DNA from: Azolla caroliniana
Taxonomy: Eukaryota > Polypodiophyta
DNA: 64,000 nt
NCBI GenBank assembly: GCA_043228905.1
Contig: JBHGNT010000015.1
Location: 14,942,001-15,006,000 of the forward strand
Reading direction: 5' to 3'
Shown: positions 42,856 to 53,246 of the stretch, piece after piece
Position numbering within the stretch: position 1 is the first letter of the stretch
Layout: each line of letters starts with the position of its first letter
Notes under the pieces: model-generated
Database searches by the model: none
Told to the model about the DNA's origin: nothing
The model's input: only the letters and a program-made list of their open reading frames with translations
Program-made: the position numbers and the translations under genes

Positions 42856-43059
42856 ACATATACTTTTATAAAATTAGGTACCCCACTACCTTCTAGATCT
42901 CAATTTCTCGTCTCAGGCAATTAAAATGTAGAAGATATGTAGTTTATACGTATTTTCATATTTCTAGGTTCAAGTACATGGCATTTATTAAATTGATTTT
43001 TTAGGTATTTAATATTTATAGGTTCATGTACACGAGATTAATATCTAAACTTGACATGT

Positions 43060-43133
43060 CGCTCCAAGGAGGGCTTGAACCTCCAACCTTTTGGTTAACA
43101 GCCATACGCTCTAGCGAACTGAGCTATTGAAGC
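43060..43133 (-). tRNA. tRNA-Asn(GTT), one anticodon-stem mismatch
   Basis: Identical to the copy at 42374. Confidence 0.65.
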
Positions 43134-43467
43134 ACATGGATTTTGTATAATATTAGGTACCCCATTACCTTCTAGATCTCAATTGTCGTCTCAAGCAATT
43201 AAAATTTGGAATATATGTAGTTCAGAGGTATTTCATATGTATAGGTTTGAGTACATGGGATTAACTAAATTGGCTTTTTAGGTATTTCATATTTATAGGT
43301 TCTAGATCTCAATTGGTCGTCTCAAGCAATTAAAATGCGGAAGATATGTAGTTCATAGGTATTTCATATTTATAGGTTCACGTACATGGGATTAATTAAA
43401 TTGGTTTTTTAGGTATTTCATATTTATAGGTTCTTGTACACAGGATTAATATCTAAACTTGACATAT

Positions 43468-43541
43468 CGCTCCAAGGAGGGCTTGAACCTCCGACCTTAT
43501 GGTTAACAGCCATACGCTCTAGCCAACTGAGCTATTGAAGC
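43468..43541 (-). tRNA. tRNA-Asn(GTT), exact consensus
   Basis: Identical to 32597 over all 74 nt. Confidence 0.93.
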
Positions 43542-43745
43542 ACATAGATTTTGTATAATATTAGGTACCCCACTACCTTCTAGATCTCAATTTCTCGTCT
43601 CAGGCAATTAAAATGCACAAGATATGTAGTTTATACGTATTTCATATTTATATGTTCATGTACATGGGATTAATTAAATTGGTTTTTTAGGTATTTCATA
43701 TTTATAGGTTCATGTACACGGGATTAATATCTAAACTTGACATGT

Positions 43746-43819
43746 CGCTCCAAAGAGGGCTTGAACCTCCGACCTTATGGTTAACAGTCATACGCTCTAG
43801 CCAACTGAGCTATTGAAGC
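43746..43819 (-). tRNA. tRNA-Asn(GTT), weak class
   Basis: G-T wobble at 49-65 and A-C mismatch at 31-39. Confidence 0.65.
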
Positions 43820-44153
43820 ACATGGATTTTGTATAATATTAGGTACCCCATTACCTTCTAGATCTCAATTGTTATCTCAAGCAATTAAAATGTGGGAGAT
43901 ATGTAGTTCATAGGTATTTTATATTTATAGGATCAAGTACATGGGATTAATTAAATTGGCTTTTTAGGTATTTCATATTTATAGCTTCTAGATTTCAATT
44001 GGTCGTCTCAAACAATTAAAATGCAGGAGATATGTAGTTCATAGGTATTTTATATTTATAGTTTCAAGTACATGGGATTAATTAAATTGGTTTTTTAGGT
44101 ATTTCATATTTATAGGTTCAAGTACACGGGATTAATATCTAAACTTGACATGT

Positions 44154-44227
44154 GGCTCCAAGGAGGTCTTGAACCTCCGACCTTATGGTAAACAATCATA
44201 CGCTCTAGCCAACTGATCTATTGAAGC
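44154..44227 (-). pseudogene. tRNA-Asn(GTT) pseudogene
   Basis: Class with discriminator C and D-stem gatc. Confidence 0.7.
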
Positions 44228-44431
44228 ACATATACTTTTATAAAATTAGGTACCCCACTACCTTCTAGATCTCAATTTCTCGTCTCAGGCAATTAAAATG
44301 TAGAAGATATGTAGTTTATACGTATTTTCATATTTCTAGGTTCAAGTACATGGCATTTATTAAATTGATTTTTTAGGTATTTAATATTTATAGGTTCATG
44401 TACACGAGATTAATATCTAAACTTGACATGT

Positions 44432-44505
44432 CGCTCCAAGGAGGGCTTGAACCTTCAACCTTTTGGTTAACAGCCATACGCTCTAGCGAACTGAGCTATT
44501 GAAGC
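44432..44505 (-). pseudogene. tRNA-Asn(GTT) pseudogene
   Basis: Anticodon-stem mismatch as at 42374 plus altered T stem (ccttc). Confidence 0.6.
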
Positions 44506-44839
44506 ACATGGATTTTGTATAATATTAGGTACCCCATTACCTTCTAGATCTCAATTGTCGTCTCAAGCAATTAAAATTTGGAATATATGTAGTTCAGAGG
44601 TATTTCATATGTATAGGTTTGAGTACATGGGATTAACTAAATTGGCTTTTTAGGTACTTCATATTTATAGGTTCTAGATCTCAATTGGTCGTCTCAAGCA
44701 ATTAAAATGCGGAAGATATGTAGTTCATAGGTATTTCATATTTATAGGTTCACGTACATGGGATTAATTAAATTGGTTTTTTAGGTATTTCATATTTATA
44801 GGTTCTTGTACACAGGATTAATATCTAAACTTGACATAT

Positions 44840-44913
44840 CGCTCCAAGTAGGGCTTGAACCTCCGACCTTATGGTTAACAGCCATACGCTCTAGCCAACT
44901 GAGCTATTGAAGC
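44840..44913 (-). tRNA. tRNA-Asn(GTT), one T-stem mismatch
   Basis: gtagg for ggagg on plus; otherwise consensus. Confidence 0.7.
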
Positions 44914-45117
44914 ACATAGATTTTGTATAATATTAGGTACCCCACTACCTTCTAGATCTCAATTTCTCGTCTCAGGCAATTAAAATGCACAAGATATGTA
45001 GTTTATACGTATTTCATATTTATATGTTCATGTACATGGGATTAATTAAATTGGTTTTTTAGGTATTTCATATTTATAGGTTCATGTACACGGGATTAAT
45101 ATCTAAACTTGACATGT

Positions 45118-45191
45118 CGCTCCAAAGAGGGCTTGAACCTCCGACCTTATGGTTAACAGTCATACGCTCTAGCCAACTGAGCTATTGAAGC
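45118..45191 (-). tRNA. tRNA-Asn(GTT), weak class
   Basis: Same sequence as 43746. Confidence 0.65.
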
Positions 45192-45525
45192 ACATGGATT
45201 TTGTTTAATATTAGGTATCCCATTACCTTCTAGATCTCAATTGTCGTCTCAAGCAATTAAAATTTGGAATATATGTAGTTCAGAGGTATTTCATATGTAT
45301 AGGTTTGAGTACATGGGATTAACTAAATTGGCTTTTTAGGTATTTCATATTTATAGGTTCTAGATCTCAATTGGTCGTCTCAAGCAATTAAAATGCGGAA
45401 GATATGTAGTTCATAGGTATTTCATATTTATAGGTTCACGTAGATGGGATTAATTAAATTGGTTTTTTAGGTATTTCATATTTATAGGTTCTTGTACACA
45501 GGATTAATATCTAAACTTGACATAT

Positions 45526-45599
45526 CGCTCCGAGGAGGGCTTGAACCTCCGACCTTATGGTTAACAGCCATACGCTCTAGCCAACTGAGCTATTGAAGC
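45526..45599 (-). tRNA. tRNA-Asn(GTT), one acceptor mismatch
   Basis: A-C mismatch at pair 6-67. Confidence 0.7.
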
Positions 45600-45803
45600 A
45601 CATAGATTTTGTATAATATTAGGTACCCCACTACCTTCTAGATCTCAATTTCTCGTCTCAGGCAATTAAAATGCAGAAGATATGTAGTTTATACGTATTT
45701 CATATTTATATGTTCATGTACATGGGATTAATTAAATTGGTTTTTTAGGTATTTCATATTTATAGGTTCATGTACACGGGATTAATATCTAAACTTGACA
45801 TGT

Positions 45804-45877
45804 CCCTCCAAAGAGGGCTTGAACCTCCGACCTTATGGTTAACAGTCATACGCTCTAGCCAACTGAGCTATTGAAGC
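45804..45877 (-). pseudogene. tRNA-Asn(GTT), weak class with broken first acceptor pair
   Basis: ccctcc on plus gives G-G at pair 1-72, plus the weak-class changes. Confidence 0.65.
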
Positions 45878-46211
45878 ACATGGATTTTGTTTAATATTAG
45901 GTACCCCATTACCTTCTAGATCTCAATTGTCGTCTCAAGCAATTAAAATTTGGAATATATGTAGTTCATAGGTATTTCATATGTATAGGTTCGAGTACAT
46001 GGGATTAATTAAATTGGCTTTTTAGGTATTTCATATTTATAGGTTCTAGATCTCAATTGGTCGTCTCAAGCAATTAAAATGCGGAAGATATGTAGTTCAT
46101 AGGTATTTCATATTTATAGGTTCACGTACATGGGATTAATTAAATTGGTTTTTTAGGTATTTCATATTTATAGGTTCTTGTACACAGGATTAATATCTAA
46201 ACTTGACATTT

Positions 46212-46285
46212 CGCTCCAAGGAGGGCTTGAACCTCCGACCTTATGGTTAACAGCCATACGCTCTAGCCAACTGAGCTATTGAAGC
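46212..46285 (-). tRNA. tRNA-Asn(GTT), exact consensus
   Basis: Full match to 43468. Confidence 0.93.
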
Positions 46286-46489
46286 ACATAGATTTTGTAT
46301 AATATTAGGTACCCCACTACCTTCTAGATCTCAATTTCTCGTCTCAGGCAATTAAAATGCACAAGATATGTAGTTTATACGTATTTCATATTTATATGTT
46401 CATGTACATGGGATTAATTAAATTGGTTTTTTAGGTATTTCATATTTATAGGTTCATGTACACGGGATTAATATCTAAACTTGACATGT

Positions 46490-46563
46490 CGCTCCAAAGA
46501 GGGCTTGAACCTCCGACCTTATGGTTAACAGTCATACGCTCTAGCCAACTGAGCTATTGAAGC
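46490..46563 (-). tRNA. tRNA-Asn(GTT), weak class
   Basis: Same sequence as 43746. Confidence 0.65.
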
Positions 46564-46897
46564 ACATGGATTTTGTTTAATATTAGGTATCCCATTACCT
46601 TCTAGATCTCAATTGTCGTCTCAAGCAATTAAAATTTGGAATATATGTAGTTCAGAGGTATTTCATATGTATAGGTTTGAGTACATGGGATTAACTAAAT
46701 TGGCTTTTTAGGTATTTCATATTTATAGGTTCTAGATCTCAATTGGTCGTCTCAAGCAATTAAAATGCGGAAGATATGTAGTTCATAGGTATTTCATATT
46801 TATAGGTTCACGTAGATGGGATTAATTAAATTGGTTTTTTAGGTATTTCATATTTATAGGTTCTTGTACACAGGATTAATATCTAAACTTGACATAT

Positions 46898-46971
46898 CGC
46901 TCCAAGGAGGGCTTGAACCTCCGACCTTATGGTTAACAGCCATACGCTCTAGCCAACTGAGCTATTGAAGC
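46898..46971 (-). tRNA. tRNA-Asn(GTT), exact consensus
   Basis: Full match to 43468. Confidence 0.93.
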
Positions 46972-47175
46972 ACATAGATTTTGTATAATATTAGGTACCC
47001 CACTACCTTCTAGATCTCAATTTCTCGTCTCAGGCAATTAAAATGCAGAAGATATGTAGTTTATACGTATTTCATATTTATATGTTCATGTACATGGGAT
47101 TAATTAAATTGGTTTTTTAGGTATTTCATATTTATAGGTTCATGTACACGGGATTAATATCTAAACTTGACATGT

Positions 47176-47249
47176 CCCTCCAAAGAGGGCTTGAACCTCC
47201 GACCTTATGGTTAACAGTCATACGCTCTAGCCAACTGAGCTATTGAAGC
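47176..47249 (-). pseudogene. tRNA-Asn(GTT), weak class with broken first acceptor pair
   Basis: Same sequence as 45804. Confidence 0.65.
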
Positions 47250-47583
47250 ACATGGATTTTGTTTAATATTAGGTACCCCATTACCTTCTAGATCTCAATT
47301 GTCGTCTCAAGCAATTAAAATTTGGAATATATGTAGTTCATAGGTATTTCATATGTATAGGTTCGAGTACATGGGATTAATTAAATTGGCTTTTTAGGTA
47401 TTTCATATTTATAGGTTCTAGATCTCAATTGGTCGTCTCAAGCAATTAAAATGCGGAAGATATGTAGTTCATAGGTATTTCATATTTATAGGTTCACGTA
47501 CATGGGATTAATTAAATTGGTTTTTTAGGTATTTCATATTTATAGGTTCTTGTACACAGGATTAATATCTAAACTTGACATTT

Positions 47584-47657
47584 CGCTCCAAGGAGGGCTT
47601 GAACCTCCGACCTTATGGTTAACAGCCATACGCTCTAGCCAACTGAGCTATTGAAGC
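47584..47657 (-). tRNA. tRNA-Asn(GTT), exact consensus
   Basis: Full match to 43468. Confidence 0.93.
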
Positions 47658-47861
47658 ACATAGATTTTGTATAATATTAGGTACCCCACTACCTTCTAGA
47701 TCTCAATTTCTCGTCTCAGGCAATTAAAATGCACAAGATATGTAGTTTATACGTATTTCATATTTATATGTTCATGTACATGGGATTAATTAAATTGGTT
47801 TTTTAGGTATTTCATATTTATAGGTTCATGTACACGGGATTAATATCTAAACTTGACATGT

Positions 47862-47935
47862 CGCTCCAAAGAGGGCTTGAACCTCCGACCTTATGGTTAA
47901 CAGTCATACGCTCTAGCCAACTGAGCTATTGAAGC
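47862..47935 (-). tRNA. tRNA-Asn(GTT), weak class
   Basis: Same sequence as 43746. Confidence 0.65.
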
Positions 47936-48269
47936 ACATGGATTTTGTTTAATATTAGGTATCCCATTACCTTCTAGATCTCAATTGTCGTCTCAAGCAA
48001 TTAAAATTTGGAATATATGTAGTTCAGAGGTATTTCATATGTATAGGTTCGAGTACATGGGATTAACTAAATTGGCTTTTTAGGTATTTCATATTTATAG
48101 GTTCTAGATCTCAATTGGTCGTCTCAAGCAATTAAAATGCGGAAGATATGTAGTTCATAGGTATTTCATATTTATAGGTTCACGTAGATGGGATTAATTA
48201 AATTGGTTTTTTAGGTATTTCATATTTATAGGTTCTTGTACACAGGATTAATATCTAAACTTGACATAT

Positions 48270-48343
48270 CGCTCCAAGGAGGGCTTGAACCTCCGACCTT
48301 ATGGTTAACAGCCATACGCTCTAGCCAACTGAGCTATTGAAGC
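48270..48343 (-). tRNA. tRNA-Asn(GTT), exact consensus
   Basis: Full match to 43468. Confidence 0.93.
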
Positions 48344-48547
48344 ACATAGATTTTGTATAATATTAGGTACCCCACTACCTTCTAGATCTCAATTTCTCGT
48401 CTCAGGCAATTAAAATGCAGAAGATATGTAGTTTATACGTATTTCATATTTATATGTTCATGTACATGGGATTAATTAAATTGGTTTTTTAGGTATTTCA
48501 TATTTATAGGTTCATGTACACGGGATTAATATCTAAACTTGACATGT

Positions 48548-48621
48548 CCCTCCAAAGAGGGCTTGAACCTCCGACCTTATGGTTAACAGTCATACGCTCT
48601 AGCCAACTGAGCTATTGAAGC
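48548..48621 (-). pseudogene. tRNA-Asn(GTT), weak class with broken first acceptor pair
   Basis: Same sequence as 45804. Confidence 0.65.
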
Positions 48622-48955
48622 ACATGGATTTTGTTTAATATTAGGTACCCCATTACCTTCTAGATCTCAATTGTCGTCTCAAGCAATTAAAATTTGGAAT
48701 ATATGTAGTTCATAGGTATTTCATATGTATAGGTTCGAGTACATGGGATTAATTAAATTGGCTTTTTAGGTATTTCATATTTATAGGTTCTAGATCTCAA
48801 TTGGTCGTCTCAAGCAATTAAAATGCGGAAGATATGTAGTTCATAGGTATTTCATATTTATAGGTTCACGTACATGGGATTAATTAAATTGGTTTTTTAG
48901 GTATTTCATATTTATAGGTTCTTGTACACAGGATTAATATCTAAACTTGACATAT

Positions 48956-49029
48956 CGCTCCAAGGAGGGCTTGAACCTCCGACCTTATGGTTAACAGCCA
49001 TACGCTCTAGCCAACTGAGCTATTGAAGC
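48956..49029 (-). tRNA. tRNA-Asn(GTT), exact consensus
   Basis: Full match to 43468. Confidence 0.93.
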
Positions 49030-49233
49030 ACATAGATTTTGTATAATATTAGGTACCCCACTACCTTCTAGATCTCAATTTCTCGTCTCAGGCAATTAAA
49101 ATGCAGAAGATATGTAGTTTATACGTATTTCATATTTATATGTTCATGTACATGGGATTAATTAAATTGGTTTTTTAGGTATTTCATATTTATAGGTTCA
49201 TGTACACGGGATTAATATCTAAACTTGACATGT

Positions 49234-49307
49234 CCCTCCAAAGAGGGCTTGAACCTCCGACCTTATGGTTAACAGTCATACGCTCTAGCCAACTGAGCTA
49301 TTGAAGC
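49234..49307 (-). pseudogene. tRNA-Asn(GTT), weak class with broken first acceptor pair
   Basis: Same sequence as 45804. Confidence 0.65.
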
Positions 49308-49641
49308 ACATGGATTTTGTTTAATATTAGGTACCCCATTACCTTCTAGATCTCAATTGTCGTCTCAAGCAATTAAAATTTGGAATATATGTAGTTCATA
49401 GGTATTTCATATGTATAGGTTCGAGTACATGGGATTAATTAAATTGGCTTTTTAGGTATTTCATATTTATAGGTTCTAGATCTCAATTGGTCGTCTCAAG
49501 CAATTAAAATGCGGAAGATATGTAGTTCATAGGTATTTCATATTTATAGGTTCACGTACATGGGATTAATTAAATTGGTTTTTTAGGTATTTCATATTTA
49601 TAGGTTCTTGTACACAGGATTAATATCTAAACTTGACATAT

Positions 49642-49715
49642 CGCTCCAAGGAGGGCTTGAACCTCCGACCTTATGGTTAACAGCCATACGCTCTAGCCAA
49701 CTGAGCTATTGAAGC
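49642..49715 (-). tRNA. tRNA-Asn(GTT), exact consensus
   Basis: Full match to 43468. Confidence 0.93.
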
Positions 49716-49919
49716 ACATAGATTTTGTATAATATTAGGTACCCCACTACCTTCTAGATCTCAATTTCTCGTCTCAGGCAATTAAAATGCAGAAGATATG
49801 TAGTTTATACGTATTTCATATTTATATGTTCATGTACATGGGATTAATTAAATTGGTTTTTTAGGTATTTCATATTTATAGGTTCATGTACACGGGATTA
49901 ATATCTAAACTTGACATGT

Positions 49920-49993
49920 CGCTCCAAAGAGGGCTTGAACCTCCGACCTTATGGTTAACAGTCATACGCTCTAGCCAACTGAGCTATTGAAGC
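49920..49993 (-). tRNA. tRNA-Asn(GTT), weak class
   Basis: Same sequence as 43746. Confidence 0.65.
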
Positions 49994-50327
49994 ACATGGA
50001 TTTTGTTTAATATTAGGTACCCCATTACCTTCTAGATCTCAATTGTCGTCTCAAGCAATTAAAATTTGGAATATATGTAGTTCATAGGTATTTCATATGT
50101 ATAGGTTCGAGTACATGGGATTAAATAAATTGGCTTTTTAGGTATTTCATATTTATAGGTTCTAGATCTCAATTGGTCGTCTCAAGCAATTAAAATGCGG
50201 AAGATATGTAGTTCATAGGTATTTCATATTTATAGGTTCACGTACATGGGATTAATTAAATTGGTTTTTTAGGTATTTCATATTTATAGGTTCTTGTACA
50301 CAGGATTAATATCTAAACTTGACATAT

Positions 50328-50400
50328 CGCTCCAAGGAGGGCTTGAACTCCGACCTTATGGTTAACAGCCATACGCTCTAGCCAACTGAGCTATTGAAGC
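50328..50400 (-). pseudogene. tRNA-Asn(GTT), one-base deletion in T stem
   Basis: gaactccg for gaacctccg on plus; 73 nt. Confidence 0.75.
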
Positions 50401-50604
50401 ACATAGATTTTGTATAATATTAGGTACCCCACTACCTTCTAGATCTCAATTTCTCGTCTCAGGCAATTAAAATGCAGAAGATATGTAGTTTATACGTATT
50501 TCATATTTATATGTTCAAGTACATGGGATTAATTAAATTGGTTTTTTAGGTATTTCATATTTATAGGTTCATGTACACGGGATTAATATCTAAACTTGAC
50601 ATCT

Positions 50605-50636
50605 CGCTCCAAGTAGGGCTTGAACCTCCGACCTTA
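50605..50636 (-). pseudogene. tRNA-Asn, truncated array-end copy
   Basis: Only the acceptor 3' strand, T arm and variable loop remain; then tatcatcgaaaaaatata flank begins. Confidence 0.8.
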
Positions 50637-51251
50637 TTATCATCGAAAAAATATAGTTGATTCCCTCAATGGAATCTAGATAATGTTTTATAACACAGAT
50701 TTGTTGATTCTAAAGGAACACAATCACTAATCTCACATTTATCTCAGTTATATTTGGATTTATTCTTTTGCTCATAAATTATGTCTTATATCTGAATAAA
50801 GAATTAGCTGCCGAGTCCAAGGCCCCATGTACATTTAATTGATTAATCCAAAGTATTTAGTTTGAGGCATTTTCTTAGTGTATTATATATGCATTGTATT
50901 TAAATCTTAAAAGAGACCTTGTTTTCCTTATCTTTGAATGCAATTCTGCCAACCCATTCTGTGGTTACAATTTGGTGGGCCGGAACAGTTCTATAGAATG
51001 ATCGATTTTTAACTCATCTCAAAGTTTTTGCTAAGGATTCAGAGCAGGGTATACCCGTCTTTCATTTTTAATAAGTGTATCTTGTTAGCTAACTTCTAAT
51101 TAAATACATGAGATAACGTGGTCTGTATTCTCATCTTTGCTTCAACGGCATATGTTGATTATGAAAAAGTTATAATATATTCATGTGGTTTTTTATGTAG
51201 TTCATATTGATAGGTTCAAGTACATGCGTTCAATATCTAATCTTCACATGT
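50637..51251. other. tRNA-flank type spacer, no gene
   Basis: AT-rich sequence whose pieces recur at 52780-53246 and 62380-62971 (catcgaaaaaatata, tttgttgattctaaaggaac, gagcagggtatacccgtc). No coding or RNA gene seen. Confidence 0.7.
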
Positions 51252-51325
51252 GGCTCCAAGGAGGGCTTGATCCTCCGAGCTTACCCTTAACAGCCATACA
51301 CTCTAGCGAACTGAGCTATTGAAAC
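51252..51325 (-). pseudogene. tRNA-Asn pseudogene
   Basis: Several arm changes; loop still GTT. It borders a LINE fragment on its right. Confidence 0.7.
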
Positions 51326-51337
51326 ACATAGATTTTG

Positions 51338-51960
51338 CTCGTAAGGGAGGCAACGGAGTTATCCTTGGGGATAAGCAAGATTGTATCTTGCTCTAAGTAG
51401 ACGCCATAATTTTGCTCTCGGAATACGAACAGGACCTACAAAGGCACCTTAATGGTTGAGATGACTTTTGCGCACAATGAGGATTGGCAGCGACTCTACG
51501 GAAAACTAAAGTCCTTATCTTCCACACATTGGCCCAAGTTAGAGCTAAGTGTCACCTAACTATCTACCATAGCCCAGTGGAGCTGGTTGGATCATATGTC
51601 TAGCTTGGAGTTACTTTCTATGACCACTCAGGTAAATTTTCGATCACACAAGAAACGAAGGCTAGAAATACGAGAGGACATGCATCCCTCTCACTACTCC
51701 AGAGACAATGCCATCAAGCATAATTTCAAGAGCCACAGACTAAAGGGTGGCTCTTTGACTCATTAGTGACTCGCTCCCTCATGTATGCATCAATGGTTTG
51801 GGCTCTAGGAATAACAACTTTCATGTGGATGCAATTAGAGAGACCATTGGTAATAATGTTATCGCGCCTACTCCGAAGCAAATCTACAGTAGCACATGAC
51901 ATCATTAGGTTTGAGTTTGGTTTATCCCCGATGTTTGTAGAGGCACTTTTTCAACTTAAT
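51338..51960 (+). pseudogene. LINE ORF2 C-terminal fragment
   Basis: Coding remnant from the YADD region to beyond the thumb: KGGNGV, DLQRHLN, KTKVLIFHTLAQVRAKCHL, QEPQTKGWLFDSLVT, then an open stretch LMYASMVWALG to SPMFVEALFQL (51766-51958). This reaches further 3' than the other LINE copies here. It lies between two tRNA-Asn pieces. Confidence 0.8.
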
Positions 51961-51964
51961 ATGT

Positions 51965-51997
51965 TGCTCCAAGGAGGGCTTGAACCTCCGACCTTTT
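51965..51997 (-). pseudogene. tRNA-Asn 3' half fused to LINE end
   Basis: Acceptor strand and T arm only; joined 4 nt outside the tRNA to LINE sequence. Confidence 0.75.
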
Positions 51998-52269
51998 GTG
52001 ACACTTGGTAATAAAGAGTTCTTGATGCTGAATAAAAGCAATCAATAATCCTATATTTAGCTCACTTATTTTCAGATGTCTTTTTTTTGCACTGTAATTA
52101 TGTCTTGTTTGTGAATAAAGAAATAGCTGCCTAGTGCAAGGTTCCTTGTATTTTGATTTCTTTAATACCAATTATCTATACCAAATTATTTGAACCTGAA
52201 TTTGTTGGATTATCTTTTGTATGTGTCAATATCTAAGACTTTTCTATGTCGTGTTTGTATTAAGAAGGT

Positions 52270-52326
52270 GCTTTCGTAGCTCTGTTGGTTAGATTACATG
52301 TTTAGTAAGTGGGAGGTCTTGAGTTC
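52270..52326 (+). pseudogene. tRNA-Thr(AGT), 3' part deleted
   Basis: Acceptor 5' strand, D arm and anticodon arm (loop TTAGTAA) present; sequence breaks inside the T arm and jumps to the downstream flank. Confidence 0.75.
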
Positions 52327-52599
52327 CCTCATTTAGTTTGACGTGTTATTTTAGTGTATTATATATGCATCGTATTTCAATCTTAAAATACACCTTGTTG
52401 TCCTTATTTGTGAATGCAATTTTTCTAAACTATTCTATCGTTACAATTTGTCGAGCCGGAACACTTCTATAGATCGATCGATCATCCTGCTTTAGTAACA
52501 TACATATATTATAAAACAATCATCATATATTCATGTTGTTTTTATGTAGTTCATATTTATAGGTTCAAGTAGATGGTTGAATATCTAACCTTGACATCT

Positions 52600-52673
52600 C
52601 GCGCCAAGGAAGGCTTGAATATCTGATCTTAGGGTTAATAACCATACGCTCTAGCCAACTTATGTATTGAAGC
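52600..52673 (-). pseudogene. tRNA-Asn-like pseudogene (ATT loop)
   Basis: Faces the tRNA-Thr remnant; T arm and D arm broken. Confidence 0.65.
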
Positions 52674-53246
52674 ACGTAAAATTTTCCCAAAATTAGGTAT
52701 CTCATTACCTTTTAAATCTCAATTGGTTGGTTCTGGCATTTAATATGCTAAAGATATGTAGTTTTGCTCGAAATGATCGGAACCTCCACCTCATGTAATT
52801 ATTATCATAGAAAAAATATAATTGCTTCCCTCAATTGCATCTCTAATGTTTTTTAACAAAGATTTGTTGACTCTCAAGAACGCAATCACTAATCTCACAT
52901 TTATCTTACTTATTTTTGGATTTCTTTTTTCACGCATAAATTATGTCTTATTTCTGAATAAAGAATTAGCTACCGAATCCAAAGCCCCTTCTAGTTTTAA
53001 TTGATTAATCCAAATTATTTAGTTTGAGGTGTTTGTTTAGTGTATTATATATGCATCGTATTTCGAAGTTTCTGCTGAGGATTTAGAGCAGGGTATACCA
53101 GTCTTTCTTTTTTAATGTGTGTATCTTGTTACCAAACCTCTAATTAAATACATGAGATAACATGGTTTGTATTCTCATCTTTGTTTTAATAACATACATA
53201 GATTATAAAACAATCATAATATATTCACGTGGTTTTTGATGTAGTT
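52674..53246. other. tRNA-flank type spacer with a vestigial T arm
   Basis: ggaacctccacctc near 52785 may be a last remnant of a tRNA-Asn T arm. No gene seen. Confidence 0.5.

Larger units (their letters stand above)
40671..50640 (-). repeat. tRNA-Asn(GTT) higher-order tandem array
   Basis: Thirty tRNA-Asn copies, all transcribed leftward. From 42096 to 50328 every second tRNA starts exactly 686 bp after the last, twelve times in succession, with inner spacings of 278 and 408 bp. The longer spacer has an internal duplication around ggttctagatctcaattgg. Each 686-bp unit holds one consensus tRNA and one with weaker pairing; several neighbouring units pair up as 1372-bp repeats. Upstream of each tRNA, sense TAATATTATA (-22 to -13) and CAAAA (-12 to -8) fit plant Pol III start signals. 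The nearest sense TTTT lies about 133 nt downstream, not directly after the gene. The last copy is cut at 50636. Confidence 0.95.

Noticed and set aside
40671-50640. CRISPR-like array
   Set aside because: Repeats are whole 74-nt tRNA genes with 200-330-bp conserved spacers, in a plant genome; no unique spacers or cas genes.
40671-50640. Plastid or mitochondrial tRNA insertion
   Set aside because: The tRNAs are repeated with nuclear-type spacer and box A/B promoters; no organelle genes flank them.
51766-52011. 81-residue open frame ending in NMLLQGGLEPPTF
   Set aside because: It is a chance fusion of a LINE remnant with antisense tRNA sequence.
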